Positions 42,417 through 54,953 of a stretch of 64,000 bases of DNA are shown here, piece after piece. The number at the start of each line of letters is the position of its first letter. Within the stretch, counting starts at the first letter, position 1. This stretch comes from Hymenobacter convexus (GTDB taxonomy: Bacteria > Bacteroidota > Bacteroidia > Cytophagales > Hymenobacteraceae). The stretch spans positions 310,001 to 374,000 of the forward strand of contig NZ_JAUQON010000001.1 in assembly GCF_030580955.1 (NCBI RefSeq), given 5' to 3'. The position numbers and the translations under genes were made by a program. Under the pieces are notes generated by a model. That model searched no databases, was not told where the DNA came from, and saw only the letters and a program-made list of their open reading frames with translations.

Positions 42417-43202
42417 CTACTGCGCGGCAGCATCGGGGTAGTGGGGCGGGCGCGTGGTGGGCGGGTGGCGCTGGCAGTAGCGCCGGAATGCCTCGGCTGT
42501 GGCCCACATGGCCGCCAGTGGCCCCACAAAATAGAGCCACAGGTGCGGTGCCTCGCCGGCGGCCACGGCGGTGCCCAACGTGCGCGCCGGGTTCAGGCTC
42601 ATGCCCGATAACGGCGACTCGATTACCACAAACACCGCCAGCAACAGGCCCGCCAGCGCGCCCGCCCACTTCTGACCGGTGGCCGAATGCAGCGCCCCCA
42701 ACAGCCCCAGCATCAGCACGCTCGAAATCAGCATTTCGGCCCCCAAAGCCAGCGCCCAGCCGTGCGTCGCCTCAATCGGCTGGGTGGTATTGTGGCGAAT
42801 AAGATGGTGGCCAAACCACGGTGCCAGCGCCCAAAACAGGCCAAAACCCGCCAGCAGCGCCCCGGCAAACTGCGCCAGCCAATACCACAGCGCATCGGCG
42901 GTATCTATGTGTCCCAGTTGCCAGAAGCCCAGCGTCACGGCCGGGTTGAAGTGCGCGCCCGAGCGTTTGCCCCAGGGCGAGTAGGCCATGGCCGCAATCA
43001 GCAGGCCCACTACCAGTCCCACGCCTACGCGCTGCACCCACTCCTGCGGCCCCAGCGCCCGCGCCACCGCCGAGTCGGGGTGGTGAAACACCACCGCCGC
43101 CAGACTCGAAGCCGTGAGAAAGGCCATGATGCCGCCGGCTTCCACCAGGTAGTGGCACCAGTGCTGGCGCAGGGCGTCGGTCATGCGGGTGGCAAAAGCC
43201 AT
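42417..43202 (-). CDS. aquaporin / MIP family channel
   Basis: 261 residues from ATG 43202 (MAFATRMTDALRQHW); a TTG 30 bases upstream is less likely. Six hydrophobic helices and the two half-helix loops with NPA motifs (SGAHFNPAVT and GMSLNPART) define a major intrinsic protein. Water or glycerol flow cannot be distinguished here, and the residues of the selectivity filter were not assigned. It is a single gene upstream of the SDR in the same direction, separated by 78 bases. Confidence 0.93.
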   Translation of the reverse strand: MAFATRMTDALRQHWCHYLVEAGGIMAFLTASSLAAVVFHHPDSAVARALGPQEWVQRVGVGLVVGLLIAAMAYSPWGKRSGAHFNPAVTLGFWQLGHIDTADALWYWLAQFAGALLAGFGLFWALAPWFGHHLIRHNTTQPIEATHGWALALGAEMLISSVLMLGLLGALHSATGQKWAGALAGLLLAVFVVIESPLSGMSLNPARTLGTAVAAGEAPHLWLYFVGPLAAMWATAEAFRRYCQRHPPTTRPPHYPDAAAQ

Positions 43203-43308
43203 AAGATTACGCGGGTAGATGCGCTGCTGCAACGCAGAACGGCGCGCCGGGTTGGCCGCTGGGCTGTTATTGGCCCACCCTCATAATAGAATGCTGGTTG
43301 AAGAAGCA

Positions 43309-43400
43309 CGTCATGCTGAGCGTAGTCGAAGCAGCTCTACCGCGCAAGCAATCTGAATTATTCTCGCGGTAGAGCTGCTTCGACTGCGCTCAGCATGACG
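43309..43400. repeat. palindromic element A4
   Basis: 36-base arms (43309-43344 and 43365-43400) with one mismatch; the arm starts CGTCATGCTGAGCGTAGTCG. It occupies the middle of the 230-base gap between the aquaporin start and the PA14-OmpA stop; no gene was seen there. Confidence 0.95.
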
Positions 43401-43432
43401 TTCATGTAGCATGATGTTCATAATAGCTTCTC

Positions 43433-44614
43433 TTAGAGCCGGCGCAGCGCCACGCGGCGGTTGCGCGGGCGCTGGGCGGGGTCGGCGTTGTCGGCCACGG
43501 GCTGGGTGCCGCCGTAGCCCACGGGGCGCAGCTGCCCGGCCGCCACGCCGTGGGCCGTGAGGTAGAGGCACACCACCTCAGCGCGCTGCTGCGAGAGTTG
43601 GCGGTTCAGCTCGGCATTGCCCACATTGTCGGTGTGGCCTTGCACTTCGAAACGCAGCCCGGGCTGGGCGCGGAGGGTAGCGGCCAGTCCATCGAGGGCA
43701 GTGCGCACGGCCGGCAGCAGTTTCGCCTGCCCTTGGTCGAAATACAAGTCAGGCAAGGTCACGGCCTCGCCCACGGCCAGGCTGGCCAGTCGTGCCGTGC
43801 GGTCGGAGTCGGCGGCAAGCAGACTGGGCGTTGGGCGGGGGGCTATAGCCGGCGCCGGGCGCTGCGCCACACGGGCGGTGGCTGGTTTCGGCGGCGGCAC
43901 TTTGGCCAGAGCCATTGGTTTCCTGGCCAGCGGCGTAGGCACCAGGGCCTTCCTGCTGGCGATTGGGGCGGCGGGGGCGGGCACCGTAGCCGGGACAGGG
44001 GCAACGCGCTGTGCCGCCGGCCGGGGATTGTTTCTGAACAAGTAGGCGGCGGAAATAGGCACGGGCCCGGGCTCGTCGGCCGCCACGCCCCACAGATTTC
44101 GCCAGGAGGAAGAGGCCGCTGCCGTCGTTTGGGATACGGGCAGTTCCCAGGTCACAAACACGCGGGTATCGAAGCTGTACTGGCAGTAATCGACCCGCAA
44201 GCGGTAGGGCTCGCCGGCCCGGAGCGCCACCGTGGCGGTGTAGCTGCTCTGGACTTGTCCCCGCCACTCGTTCAGCACCAGCCGGTCGTTCAGCCACAGC
44301 CGAATGCCGTCGTCGACGGTGACGTGGAAAATGTAGTTGCCGCTGGTTGGCGGCACCAGCCAGCCCGTCCAGCGCACCGAGAAAGCCTCCGCCGGGAGCC
44401 CCGGCGCGGGCGGCTGCTGGCCCCAGTTGAAATTGATGGTGGCATCGCGCCGGGTCAGCACATACTTCTCGAAGTCTGTGCCTTCATAATAATCGCCTCT
44501 GAGCCCATCACCCACGGGCAAAGGCGCCTGAGCCCATGCAGGTGTGCTCACCAGCAGCCGAAGCAGCAGCGTTAGCATTGCCCCAGAGAGGCTTTTATTA
44601 TTCAGCCAGGCCAT
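43433..44614 (-). CDS. PA14 and OmpA-domain envelope protein
   Basis: 393 residues from ATG 44614. A signal peptide (ends near PAWAQ) is followed by a PA14-like beta domain (about 35-160) with FSVRWTGWLVPPTSGNYIFHVTVDDGIRLWLN, a known carbohydrate-binding fold. A proline/alanine-rich linker leads to an OmpA C-terminal domain (about 285-393) with YFDQGQAKLLP and QGHTDNVGNAELN, which binds peptidoglycan. It probably links the outer envelope or a surface glycan to the cell wall. It is the first of several minus-strand envelope or hypothetical genes here. Confidence 0.88.
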   Translation of the reverse strand: MAWLNNKSLSGAMLTLLLRLLVSTPAWAQAPLPVGDGLRGDYYEGTDFEKYVLTRRDATINFNWGQQPPAPGLPAEAFSVRWTGWLVPPTSGNYIFHVTVDDGIRLWLNDRLVLNEWRGQVQSSYTATVALRAGEPYRLRVDYCQYSFDTRVFVTWELPVSQTTAAASSSWRNLWGVAADEPGPVPISAAYLFRNNPRPAAQRVAPVPATVPAPAAPIASRKALVPTPLARKPMALAKVPPPKPATARVAQRPAPAIAPRPTPSLLAADSDRTARLASLAVGEAVTLPDLYFDQGQAKLLPAVRTALDGLAATLRAQPGLRFEVQGHTDNVGNAELNRQLSQQRAEVVCLYLTAHGVAAGQLRPVGYGGTQPVADNADPAQRPRNRRVALRRL

Positions 44615-44677
44615 ATTTCTGCAACGGCATAGCTGCAAAATGTAGTATTTGCTTGCTCAAAATAAACTGCCGATTCC

Positions 44678-45118
44678 TTACTTAAACTCATTGCCGCAGT
44701 GGAAGCAGTGGTAGCGGTTGCCCCGCACCGGATACCGCAGCAGCACCGACAGCAACCCCGACCACAGTCCGTAGGTGTTGCGCGTGGCCGGCCCATACGC
44801 CACATCCGACGACCCGCAGCGGGGGCAGCGCGGCGTCACGGGGTCGGGCGCGTCGGCGGCGAAGGAGGCCACGTCGGGCGTGGTGGCCGGCGGCACCGGC
44901 ACCGAGTGGAGCACTTCCAGCGCCGTTTCGGCGTCGCGCCGCATCACATACAGCCGCACGCCGCCCGTAATGGGGCTGTAGAGTGGCAACAGCGACACCA
45001 GATTCTCGTTGCTCAGAAAACACGGAATGCCCGCCGCTTCCAGCCGGGTGCGGGCCAGGTTGGCCGCCATGGGCTCGTAAAACGACTCAAGGAAAACAAC
45101 GGAATCGGGGTTTTCCAT
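44678..45118 (-). CDS. DUF2007-type protein with C-terminal zinc ribbon
   Basis: 146 residues. Residues about 6-70 (VVFLESFYEPMAANLARTRLEAAGIPCFLSNEN) match the putative signal-transducing DUF2007 fold, and VRLYVMRRDAETALEVL its end. A second part carries two CxxC pairs (CPRCGSS...CFHCGNE) typical of a zinc ribbon. The role is unknown. No membrane helix is evident, so it is probably cytosolic. Element A5 lies upstream. Confidence 0.78.
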   Translation of the reverse strand: MENPDSVVFLESFYEPMAANLARTRLEAAGIPCFLSNENLVSLLPLYSPITGGVRLYVMRRDAETALEVLHSVPVPPATTPDVASFAADAPDPVTPRCPRCGSSDVAYGPATRNTYGLWSGLLSVLLRYPVRGNRYHCFHCGNEFK

Positions 45119-45174
45119 GCGGAAAAGGTTCGGGAAAGGGAGTCCGGCGATGCAATTAGAGCGGCCCGTTCAGC

Positions 45175-45289
45175 AAAAGAACGTCATGTCGAGCGCAGCC
45201 GAAACATCTCGCGTGCCGTCACTAATCCAATCGATTGAGTTACTGCCACACGCGAGATGCCTCAGTTGCGCTCGACATGACGTTCTTTT
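45175..45289. repeat. palindromic element A5
   Basis: 41-base arms (45175-45215 and 45249-45289) with four differences, the most diverged paired element of family A here. The arms carry CGTCATGTCGAGCGCAGCCG and CGCGAGATG. It fills the gap upstream of the DUF2007 gene. Confidence 0.9.
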
Positions 45290-45317
45290 TTTGTTCAGCG
45301 CACACTGAGCGCCTGCC

Positions 45318-45887
45318 TTATTTCCCCTGCTGCTTGGTGGCTTCGCTGATGCCCGAGGCCGCGTGGCCGGCTTGCAGGCTCACCCATTCGGCCTGGCGGG
45401 CCCGAATGGCCACCTCGTAGCGGGCCGGCATATCCAGCCGAATCTGCTTGAGCTGGTCGTTCAGGCGCTGGTACACGGCGCGGGCGTAGTCCCAGTCGCG
45501 GTCGGTCCAGGTGGCGCGCTGGGCCCGCACCTCGCGGATAAACTGGGTGTAAGCGTTGGGCAGGTCGGCGGGCGTGAGGGCGTTCACCTGGCCCGAATAC
45601 GGCCCGAGCAGCTTGGTTTCCATGGCCACTTGCTGGCGCGGGTCGAGCGGGCGCGAGCGGCGGGCGCGGTTGGCGGCGTCGTATCGGGCAGTGGCTTTGC
45701 CTACGTTGGCAATTTTGCGGGTGGCCTTGCCGGCCAGCGTATCCAACTCGTGGCCGGCGTTGCGGGCGGCGGCGCGGCGCTCGTTGGGCGTCGAGTCGCA
45801 GCCGGTGAGCAAGGCGGCGGCCAGCAGCAGGCCTGCGCACAAACCCAGGCCGCGACCAGCGGCAAAACCTTCAAATCGGTAATTCAT
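45318..45887 (-). CDS. lipoprotein, function unknown
   Basis: 189 residues. Hydrophobic start then LLTGC gives a lipobox with Cys30. The mature part is helical and charged (RKIANVGKATARYDAANRARR, then DRDWDYARAVYQRLNDQLKQIRLDMPARY), possibly a DUF6565-like helical lipoprotein, but I do not recognise it with confidence. Probably anchored in the periplasm or outer membrane. Its neighbours are small periplasmic-type proteins, offering no functional hint. Confidence 0.7.
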   Translation of the reverse strand: MNYRFEGFAAGRGLGLCAGLLLAAALLTGCDSTPNERRAAARNAGHELDTLAGKATRKIANVGKATARYDAANRARRSRPLDPRQQVAMETKLLGPYSGQVNALTPADLPNAYTQFIREVRAQRATWTDRDWDYARAVYQRLNDQLKQIRLDMPARYEVAIRARQAEWVSLQAGHAASGISEATKQQGK

Positions 45888-45936
45888 AGCAAGCCATTAA
45901 GAGTAGCGGGGAGGGCAAAAAGTGCCCCGCCGCCTT

Positions 45937-46518
45937 CTACGGCTGGGCCAGGCGAAAGGTAAGCGTCAGCTCGTACTCGGCGGCCACGGCGCGGCTGCCT
46001 ACTTTGGCCGGAATCCACTCGTTGGGGATGGTGCGGGCCACGCGCAGGGCCTCCTGGTCGCAGCCGCCTCCGATGCTGCGCAGCACCCGGTGCCCGCTGG
46101 CCCGCCCCAGCGTATCCACCGCAAAGCCGACCGTGACCTGGCCCTGAATGTTGCGTTCCTGGGCCTGTTGCGGGTACTGCAGCTGGGTGGTGTAGGCAGC
46201 CAGGGCCGGGTCGCCGCCAATAAACAGCGGCGGGCGGTCCACGGCGTGGCGCTGCCACTGGCCGGGCGTGGCTTCAATGTTGTAAATGAACTCGCCACTG
46301 GGCCGGAAATACAGCAGCTCGTTGGCGGAGTGGTCGTAGCGCTGCACCACCACCCGCTCTTTCGAGGGTGTGTAGCCGTAGTATTCCCACACGCCCACCT
46401 TGGTGCGCCGGTCCAGCTGGCCACTTTCCCATTTGGTGGTGTGCAATTTTTGCGCGTTAGCGGTTAGAGTTAACAATAACAGAAGTACCTGACAAAAAGT
46501 GTAAATATAATTATTCAT
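45937..46518 (-). CDS. periplasmic protein with TonB C-terminal domain
   Basis: 193 residues with a signal peptide (MNNYIYTFCQVLLLLLTLTANAQ). Residues about 100-193 follow the TonB-C pattern: AYTTQLQYPQQAQERNIQGQVTVGFAVDTLGRASGHRVLRSIGGGCDQEALRVA. A true TonB has an N-terminal anchor and proline-rich linker; here a cleavable signal replaces them, so the protein may be free in the periplasm and act as a modulator rather than as an energy transducer. The middle of the protein (about 25-95) resembles the antitoxin-like repeats seen in related proteins (GVWEYYGYTPSKE). Confidence 0.75.
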   Translation of the reverse strand: MNNYIYTFCQVLLLLLTLTANAQKLHTTKWESGQLDRRTKVGVWEYYGYTPSKERVVVQRYDHSANELLYFRPSGEFIYNIEATPGQWQRHAVDRPPLFIGGDPALAAYTTQLQYPQQAQERNIQGQVTVGFAVDTLGRASGHRVLRSIGGGCDQEALRVARTIPNEWIPAKVGSRAVAAEYELTLTFRLAQP

Positions 46519-46616
46519 AGTAGCGTGGGTATTGAAGAATGAAGAAATGCTAAGGTTGCTGCCCCAAACGTTTGTTGGAGACTAAGGTAGCAAAATCTTC
46601 TTCTTTTCCGATGCTA

Positions 46617-47096
46617 CTATTCCAGCCCGCCGCCGTCGGCCAGGCGCTCGCGCAGGTGTAGTTGCTGCTCGGGTAAGCCTGGCAGGTGCGGGCAAATGGC
46701 TGACAACCGGTTCAGTACCCGCAAAGCGTGGCCATAGTCGCCCAGCTGGCGCAAGATGCTGGCTTCTCCCCACAGCGCCCCAAAGTGCCGGGGCTCGCGC
46801 TGCAGCGTCTCGGCTATGTCAAGCAGCGACGCCCGGTACTCGCCCCGCAGGTAGTAGGCCGTAGCGCGCTTGTTCCAAGCCTCAGCAAACTCGGGCTTGA
46901 GTTGAATTATTCGGGTAAAATGTTTAATGGCCAGCGTCTGGTCTTCGGCTTGCATGGCGCGCATGCCGGCCTCCAGCTCTTTGTCGAGGGCCACGTCGCC
47001 ACTCGTGAGCCACAGCTGCCAGATGCCGCTTTGCAAGGCTTCAATCTCGGCCGGCGCCGTGGCCGTGCGCAACTGGGCAAACAGGTCGTCAAGCAT
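46617..47096 (-). CDS. TPR-containing small protein
   Basis: 159 residues from ATG 47096; a longer frame with a TTG start exists at 47126. The middle (AIKHFTRIIQLKPEFAEAWNKRATAYYLRGEYRASLLDIAETLQREPRHFGALWG) contains two clear TPR units. No signal peptide or membrane segment. TPRs mediate protein contacts; nothing more can be said. It lies downstream of metF and may be co-transcribed with it. Confidence 0.75.
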   Translation of the reverse strand: MLDDLFAQLRTATAPAEIEALQSGIWQLWLTSGDVALDKELEAGMRAMQAEDQTLAIKHFTRIIQLKPEFAEAWNKRATAYYLRGEYRASLLDIAETLQREPRHFGALWGEASILRQLGDYGHALRVLNRLSAICPHLPGLPEQQLHLRERLADGGGLE

Positions 47097-47161
47097 TTTC
47101 TGGAAGGGATTTAGAGAACAAATCAAAAGAAGAACGTCATGCTATCAGCGTTTGATTCAAC

Positions 47162-48118
47162 CTAAAACAGCTCCTTGGCCACGCGCCGGATGCTTTCCGA
47201 CTTGCCCATGCTGTAGTAATGCAGGCAGGGCACGCCGTGGGCCATCAGCTCGCGGCTTTGGTTGAGGCACCACTCGATGCCGATGGCGCGGGCGGCTTCG
47301 TTGTCGCGGCACTGGCCCACGGCCTCCACCAGCGGCTCGGGCAGGTTGAGGTAGAAGGAGCGAGGCAGCATGCTGAGCTGCGACTTGGTGGTGAGCGGCT
47401 TGAGGCCCGGGATAATGGGCACATTAATTCCGGCCGCCCGGCACAGCGTCTCGAATCGGAAAAACTCCTCGTTGTCGAAGAACATCTGGGTCACGATGTA
47501 GTCGGCCCCGCGGTCCACTTTGTGCTTCAGGTAGCGGATGTCGGCGTTGTAGTTGGGCGCTTCGAAGTGCTTCTCGGGGTAGCCGGCCGTGCCGATGCAG
47601 AAGTTGGTGGCCCAGGCTTCGTCCTGCTCCTGGTCGAGGTATTCGCCCCGGTTCAGGTTGGCCACCTGGCCGATGAGGTCGCAGGCGTAGGCGTGGCCAT
47701 CGGGCTCGGGCTTGAAGATGCCTTCCGATTTGATGGGGTCGCCGCGCAGGGCCAGGATGGAATCGATGCCCAGAAAGTGCAGGTCGATGAGGGCATTTTC
47801 GGTTTCCTCCTTCGTGAAACCGCCGCAGATGAGGTGGGGCACGGTGTCCACGTCGAACCGGTTTTTGATGGCCGCGCAAATGCCCACCGTGCCGGGCCGG
47901 CGGCGAACGGTTTTCTTCTCCAACAGGCCGTTGGGGTGGTGGCGGTACACATATTCCTCGCGGTGATACGTCACGTCGATGAACGGCGGCTTGAACTCCA
48001 TCAGCGGCTCGATGTTCGAGAAGAGCGTGTGGATGTTTTCGCCCTTTTTGGGCGGCAGCACCTCGAAGGAGAAGAGGGTTTTGCCGTTGGCCCGGGCGAG
48101 GTGGTCGGTAACTTTCAT
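47162..48118 (-). CDS. metF: methylenetetrahydrofolate reductase
   Basis: 318 residues. Pattern of MetF: FEVLPPKKGENIHTLF with the early Glu, DVTYHREEYV, LALRGDP, GTAGYPEKHFEAPN, KVDRGADYIVTQMFFDN, PIIPGLKPLTTKSQ. It reduces 5,10-methylene-THF to 5-methyl-THF with FAD, in the cytosol. It is 84 bases downstream of metH, separated by element B1, and so may be transcribed from the same SAM-controlled leader. The two enzymes work in sequence to make methionine. Confidence 0.96.
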   Translation of the reverse strand: MKVTDHLARANGKTLFSFEVLPPKKGENIHTLFSNIEPLMEFKPPFIDVTYHREEYVYRHHPNGLLEKKTVRRRPGTVGICAAIKNRFDVDTVPHLICGGFTKEETENALIDLHFLGIDSILALRGDPIKSEGIFKPEPDGHAYACDLIGQVANLNRGEYLDQEQDEAWATNFCIGTAGYPEKHFEAPNYNADIRYLKHKVDRGADYIVTQMFFDNEEFFRFETLCRAAGINVPIIPGLKPLTTKSQLSMLPRSFYLNLPEPLVEAVGQCRDNEAARAIGIEWCLNQSRELMAHGVPCLHYYSMGKSESIRRVAKELF

Positions 48119-48123
48119 GGATA

Positions 48124-48202
48124 GTAGCGCGGACTTTTAGTCCGCGCCTGGAAGCGTTAATCAGGTGTTTCTACTCGTGCACTCGCGGACTAAAAGTCCG
48201 CG

Positions 48203-48206
<4 letters not shown>
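48124..48206. repeat. palindromic element B1 (TTTTAGTCCGCG type)
   Basis: Perfect 23-base arms (48124-48146, 48184-48206), each itself a small hairpin (CGCGGACT/AGTCCGCG). It lies between metH and metF and overlaps the metH stop codon (48203-48205). Confidence 0.95.
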
Positions 48207-52003
<3,797 letters not shown>

Positions 52004-52187
52004 TTCTTTCTGATTCGGTAAGTAGCGTACAAACGCGTATCCAGAAAGAAACCCATGCAGTGAAGCACGGTTCCGGCTGTCATCTTCTTTCACCAGAAAA
52101 AAGCGGTGAAACGGGAGTTGGCACCTACTCGCGGTAGGTTGCCAAGACGTCGTCGGGCCCGGTCCCTCAGTCTTTCTGGATAGCAGC
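52004..52187 (-). promoter_or_regulatory. SAM-I (S-box) riboswitch in the metH leader
   Basis: Read on the reverse strand: P1 left arm GCTGCTATC (52179-52187), then AGGGA, GGGCCC, GGCAACC, a P3 hairpin (ACCTAC/GTAGGT, 52123-52139), GTGCCAA, a seven-bp P4 hairpin (TTTCACC/GGTGAAA, 52088-52111), GATGA, and P1 right arm GATGACAGC (52076-52084). These are the conserved landmarks of the SAM-I aptamer in the right order. Downstream, TTTCTTTCTG (about 52042-52051) can pair either with CAGAAAGA in the aptamer (52171-52178) or with CAGAAAGAAA just before and into the metH ATG, giving a plausible translational switch. Nothing else is encoded between 52188 and the terminator at 52251-52288. Confidence 0.9.
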
Positions 52188-52250
52188 GTAGGGCGAAGAT
52201 ACAACGTAACCACAAAACGACCCTGCACCGGGCCCAGACCGAAAAAGTGC

Positions 52251-52288
52251 GGCCCCGGCCCGCGCCAGGAGGGGCACGGGCCGGGGCC
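52251..52288 (-). terminator. GC-rich terminator after the 38-residue gene
   Basis: GGCCCCGGCCCG (52251-52262) pairs with CGGGCCGGGGCC (52277-52288). On the reverse strand the sequence then reads ...ACTTTTTC. It is 26 bases after the stop of the small gene and upstream of the riboswitch. Confidence 0.75.
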
Positions 52289-52313
52289 GGTTGGCGGCAC
52301 CAAAAGGCGGCGC

Positions 52314-52430
52314 CTAATCTTTCTTCACGCAGTTCGGGACGGTTTTACCGTCCTTCTTTTTGGTGCCTTCCTGTTCGTAGCCTTTCCAGCAGGGGCCTTT
52401 TTTGGCGGTGCTTGCTTTTTTCGTCGGCAT
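52314..52430 (-). CDS. 38-residue basic protein (CWKGYE type)
   Basis: Frame [20 protein letters not shown], then [18 protein letters not shown]. The pattern P-C-W-K-G-Y-E...K-x-G-K-x-V-P-N-C-V is recognisable as a small conserved protein type seen in Bacteroidota and phages; its function is unknown. Two cysteines and many lysines suggest a nucleic-acid- or metal-linked role, but that is conjecture. It stands alone with its own terminator. The stretch 52431-52562 holds no gene. Confidence 0.75.
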   Translation of the reverse strand: MPTKKASTAKKGPCWKGYEQEGTKKKDGKTVPNCVKKD

Positions 52431-52562
52431 AATCGGGGCGGGTTGCGGTGAGAAAAAAAGACGGTGGCCAATGCGCCGGGCCACCCTCCACATTCAGCCG
52501 CTGGCGCTACGGCTCCTGTGGGTTTACGCAGTCATCTCCCAGGAGTTATGCAAAATTTGGGC

Positions 52563-53783
52563 CTACAGCGCCCACGCCGGCCACACGCTGCCGGCCGGGA
52601 ACACCGCCGGCTCCGGCGGCAGCTCCAGAAACGCGGTGGCGCCCACCAGCCCCATCATGTCGCCGGAGCCGCCCACGCGGAGCGGCGTGGCCAAGCGGCG
52701 GCCCTCCGCGTCCACGGTCAGGCGCACGGGCACGAAGTGCGTGAACTGGGGCTTGAAGGTGATATCGACGGTGAGCACGGCCGGCTGGGGCGCTTCGATA
52801 GCCGCCGTTTCGGCCGCGCCTTCGGGCTGCTGCACGGCGCGCAGCCAGGGCCGCACGTAGCGGCAGGCCGTGACGAAGGTGGACACCGGGTTGCCGGGCA
52901 GCCCAAACACCACCGGCCCGCCGGCCTGCGCCCCAAACCACAGCGGCTTGCCGGGGCGCTGCTGCACTTCGTGGAAAATTTCCTCAACGTGCAGCTCGCG
53001 GAGCAGGACCGGCAGGTGGTCGGCGCGGCCCTTGCTCACGGCCCCGCTCAGCACCACGGCATCGAAGCCGGCACCCAGGATTTTGGTCAGCCCGTCGCGC
53101 AACTCGTCCAATGAGTCGGAGAGGTGAAACATCGACACCGCGGCCCCCGCCTGCGCAAACAGGGCCTGCAGCGCATACACGTTGGACCGCCGAATCTGGT
53201 GCGCCAGCGGCACGGCATTGATGCCCACCAGCTCATCGCCGGTGCTCACCACGGCCAGGCGCGGCGCGCGTAGCACGGCTACCTCGGCCGCGCCCACGGT
53301 GGCGGCCACGGCCAGCTCGGCGGGGCCGAGGCGGGTGCCGGGTAGTAGCAGGGTATCGCCGGCGCGGCGGTCAGCCGCCTGGTGGTGGATGTTGACGCCG
53401 GGCGCGGCCGGCGGCGGAATCTGGATGGTGGCGCGGTTATCGGCCAGCAGAATGTCCTCATAGCGCACTACCACATCGGTGCCAACGGGCAGCACCGCGC
53501 CCGTCATCACCTCCACGGCCTGCTGGGGGCTAAGCAGCGGCCGTGGCGACGCCCCGGCGTACTGGGCGTGCTGGATTTCGAACGCCGTTTGCCCGCCGGC
53601 CCAAGCCGCGAAGCTCACTGCAATGCCGTCCATCGCCACCCGGTTGAAGGGCGGGAAGTCGCGGTCGGCCGCCAGGGTTTCGGCCAGGATGCGGCCGGCG
53701 GCGTGGGGCAGGGCCACGGTTTCGGGCGGCAGCGGGCGGGCGGTGGCGAGGACGCGGACAGTGGCTTCGGCGGGGGAGAGCAT
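52563..53783 (-). CDS. moeA: molybdopterin molybdotransferase
   Basis: 406 residues from ATG 53783, which gives the standard MoeA start MLSPAEATVRVLA; TTG 53822 is a longer alternative. Signatures: FNRVAMDGIA, EVMTGAVLPVGTDVVVRYED, STGDELV, RRSNVYALQALF, SGAVSKGRADHLP, PGKPLWFGAQ, VFGLPGNPVSTF. MoeA inserts molybdate into adenylated molybdopterin to complete the cofactor, in the cytosol. It faces away from moaC 1.4 kb further on and is not in one operon with it. No molybdoenzyme is encoded in the window. Confidence 0.94.
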   Translation of the reverse strand: MLSPAEATVRVLATARPLPPETVALPHAAGRILAETLAADRDFPPFNRVAMDGIAVSFAAWAGGQTAFEIQHAQYAGASPRPLLSPQQAVEVMTGAVLPVGTDVVVRYEDILLADNRATIQIPPPAAPGVNIHHQAADRRAGDTLLLPGTRLGPAELAVAATVGAAEVAVLRAPRLAVVSTGDELVGINAVPLAHQIRRSNVYALQALFAQAGAAVSMFHLSDSLDELRDGLTKILGAGFDAVVLSGAVSKGRADHLPVLLRELHVEEIFHEVQQRPGKPLWFGAQAGGPVVFGLPGNPVSTFVTACRYVRPWLRAVQQPEGAAETAAIEAPQPAVLTVDITFKPQFTHFVPVRLTVDAEGRRLATPLRVGGSGDMMGLVGATAFLELPPEPAVFPAGSVWPAWAL

Positions 53784-53830
53784 GGGGGGGACCTGTGGCA
53801 GTGCGGGGTATTGGTAGGTCAAAGAAAACT

Positions 53831-53866
53831 GAACGTCATGCTGAGCGCAGCCGAAGCATGACGTTC
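53831..53866. repeat. short element A6 (deleted family A copy)
   Basis: GAACGTCATGCT (53831-53842) pairs perfectly with AGCATGACGTTC (53855-53866). It keeps only the outer tips of the family A palindrome (with GAGCGCAGCCGA between) and looks like an internally deleted copy, between moeA and the SDR gene. Confidence 0.85.
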
Positions 53867-53885
53867 CGGATGGGTTGTGCCAGCT

Positions 53886-54953
53886 CTACGGAATCAGCCG
53901 GTCTTCGCGCAGCTTGGCAAATAAATCGAAGAACGAGTCCTCCGTGCTCTGAAACACCGTGAAGCCGCGCTTGCGGCTGTTGGCCATGTCGGTCATCACC
54001 TCGATGGGCCGGCCCAGGTCCAAATCGGTGTGCCAGGGCGAGGCTAGGCGGCTTAAATCGGCTTCGGCCAAACCATGCTTCGTAGCAATGTCGCGCCACA
54101 GCTCCGCATCGCCTGCCATCTCGGCTTCCAGCGGGTGAATGCTGCCATCGAAACCCATGGCCTCCACGCCAAACCACTCGGCCAGGCGGCCCCACAGCTG
54201 GCTCCAGCGGAAAACGTCGCCATTCACCACATTATAAGCTTCGTTGCGGGCGGCTTCGGTGGTGGCGGCCCACACCAGCTGTTTGGCGATGACGCGGGCA
54301 TCGGTCACGTCCGACAAGCCTTCCCACTGCGCTTTGGAGCCGGGCCAGCGGAAGGGCCGGCCGGTTTCCTTGCAAATGCTGGCGTACACGGCCAGCGTGG
54401 TGCCCAGATTCATGAGGTTGCCCACGGCCTTGCCGATGATGGTGTGCGGCCGGTGGATGCTCCAGGTAAAGCCGTCGCGCGCGGCGGCGGCGTACACTTC
54501 GTCTTCCTGGGCGTAGTAAAAGTTGTCGAGCGCCAGCCGGGGCTGCGACTCGCGCAGCGGCGTGGGCGGGGCCACGCCGCCGCTCACGTAAGCCTCAAAC
54601 GGCCCCAGGTAGTGCTTCAGGCCGGTGACCAGGGCCACGTGCTGCACCGAATGTTTCGGGCCGAGGACGGCAAGCAGGTTGCGCACCATGGCGCTGTTCA
54701 CGCGGATGTTTTCGGCCTCGGTGTCGTTGCGCATCCAGCTGGTAATGAAGACGTGCGTGGGCCGGATGTCAGCCAGCGCGGTTTCGAGGCTGGCGGGGGC
54801 CATCAGGTCGGCGGCCACGGGTTGCAGGCCGGGAATGTCGGTGCCGGGGCGGCGGGCCAGGCCGTAGGTGGGCCAGTGGTGGGCCAGCAGTTCCTGGGCC
54901 AGGTTGCTGCCGATGATGCCGCTGGCACCCACGACTAATGCGGTATTGCTCAT
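53886..54953 (-). CDS. SDR-family protein, iridoid-synthase-like (PRISE) type
   Basis: 355 residues from ATG 54953 (MSNTALVVGASG). NAD(P) motif VVGASGIIGSNLA at the N terminus, PRISE-type LVTGLKHYLGPFEAYVSGG and LDNFYYAQEDEVY with the catalytic-type Tyr, and HRPHTIIGKAVGNLMN. Such proteins reduce enone-type substrates in plants; in bacteria the substrate is mostly unknown. Cytosolic. It stands between moeA and moaC but has no obvious link to molybdenum cofactor. The in-frame codons upstream to 55139 lie largely in element B2 and are not preferred. Confidence 0.85.
   Translation of the reverse strand: MSNTALVVGASGIIGSNLAQELLAHHWPTYGLARRPGTDIPGLQPVAADLMAPASLETALADIRPTHVFITSWMRNDTEAENIRVNSAMVRNLLAVLGPKHSVQHVALVTGLKHYLGPFEAYVSGGVAPPTPLRESQPRLALDNFYYAQEDEVYAAAARDGFTWSIHRPHTIIGKAVGNLMNLGTTLAVYASICKETGRPFRWPGSKAQWEGLSDVTDARVIAKQLVWAATTEAARNEAYNVVNGDVFRWSQLWGRLAEWFGVEAMGFDGSIHPLEAEMAGDAELWRDIATKHGLAEADLSRLASPWHTDLDLGRPIEVMTDMANSRKRGFTVFQSTEDSFFDLFAKLREDRLIP

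Noticed and set aside
52039..52181. Eleven-base perfect pairing ATCCAGAAAGA/TCTTTCTGGAT as the riboswitch P1 stem
   Set aside because: The conserved GATGA and AGGGA landmarks place P1 at GCTGCTATC/GATGACAGC. The other pairing is better read as the competing expression-platform stem.
52004..52303. Upstream extension of metH by 100 codons
   Set aside because: The stretch contains the SAM-I riboswitch and upstream leader, and MetH homologues begin near the ATG at 52003.
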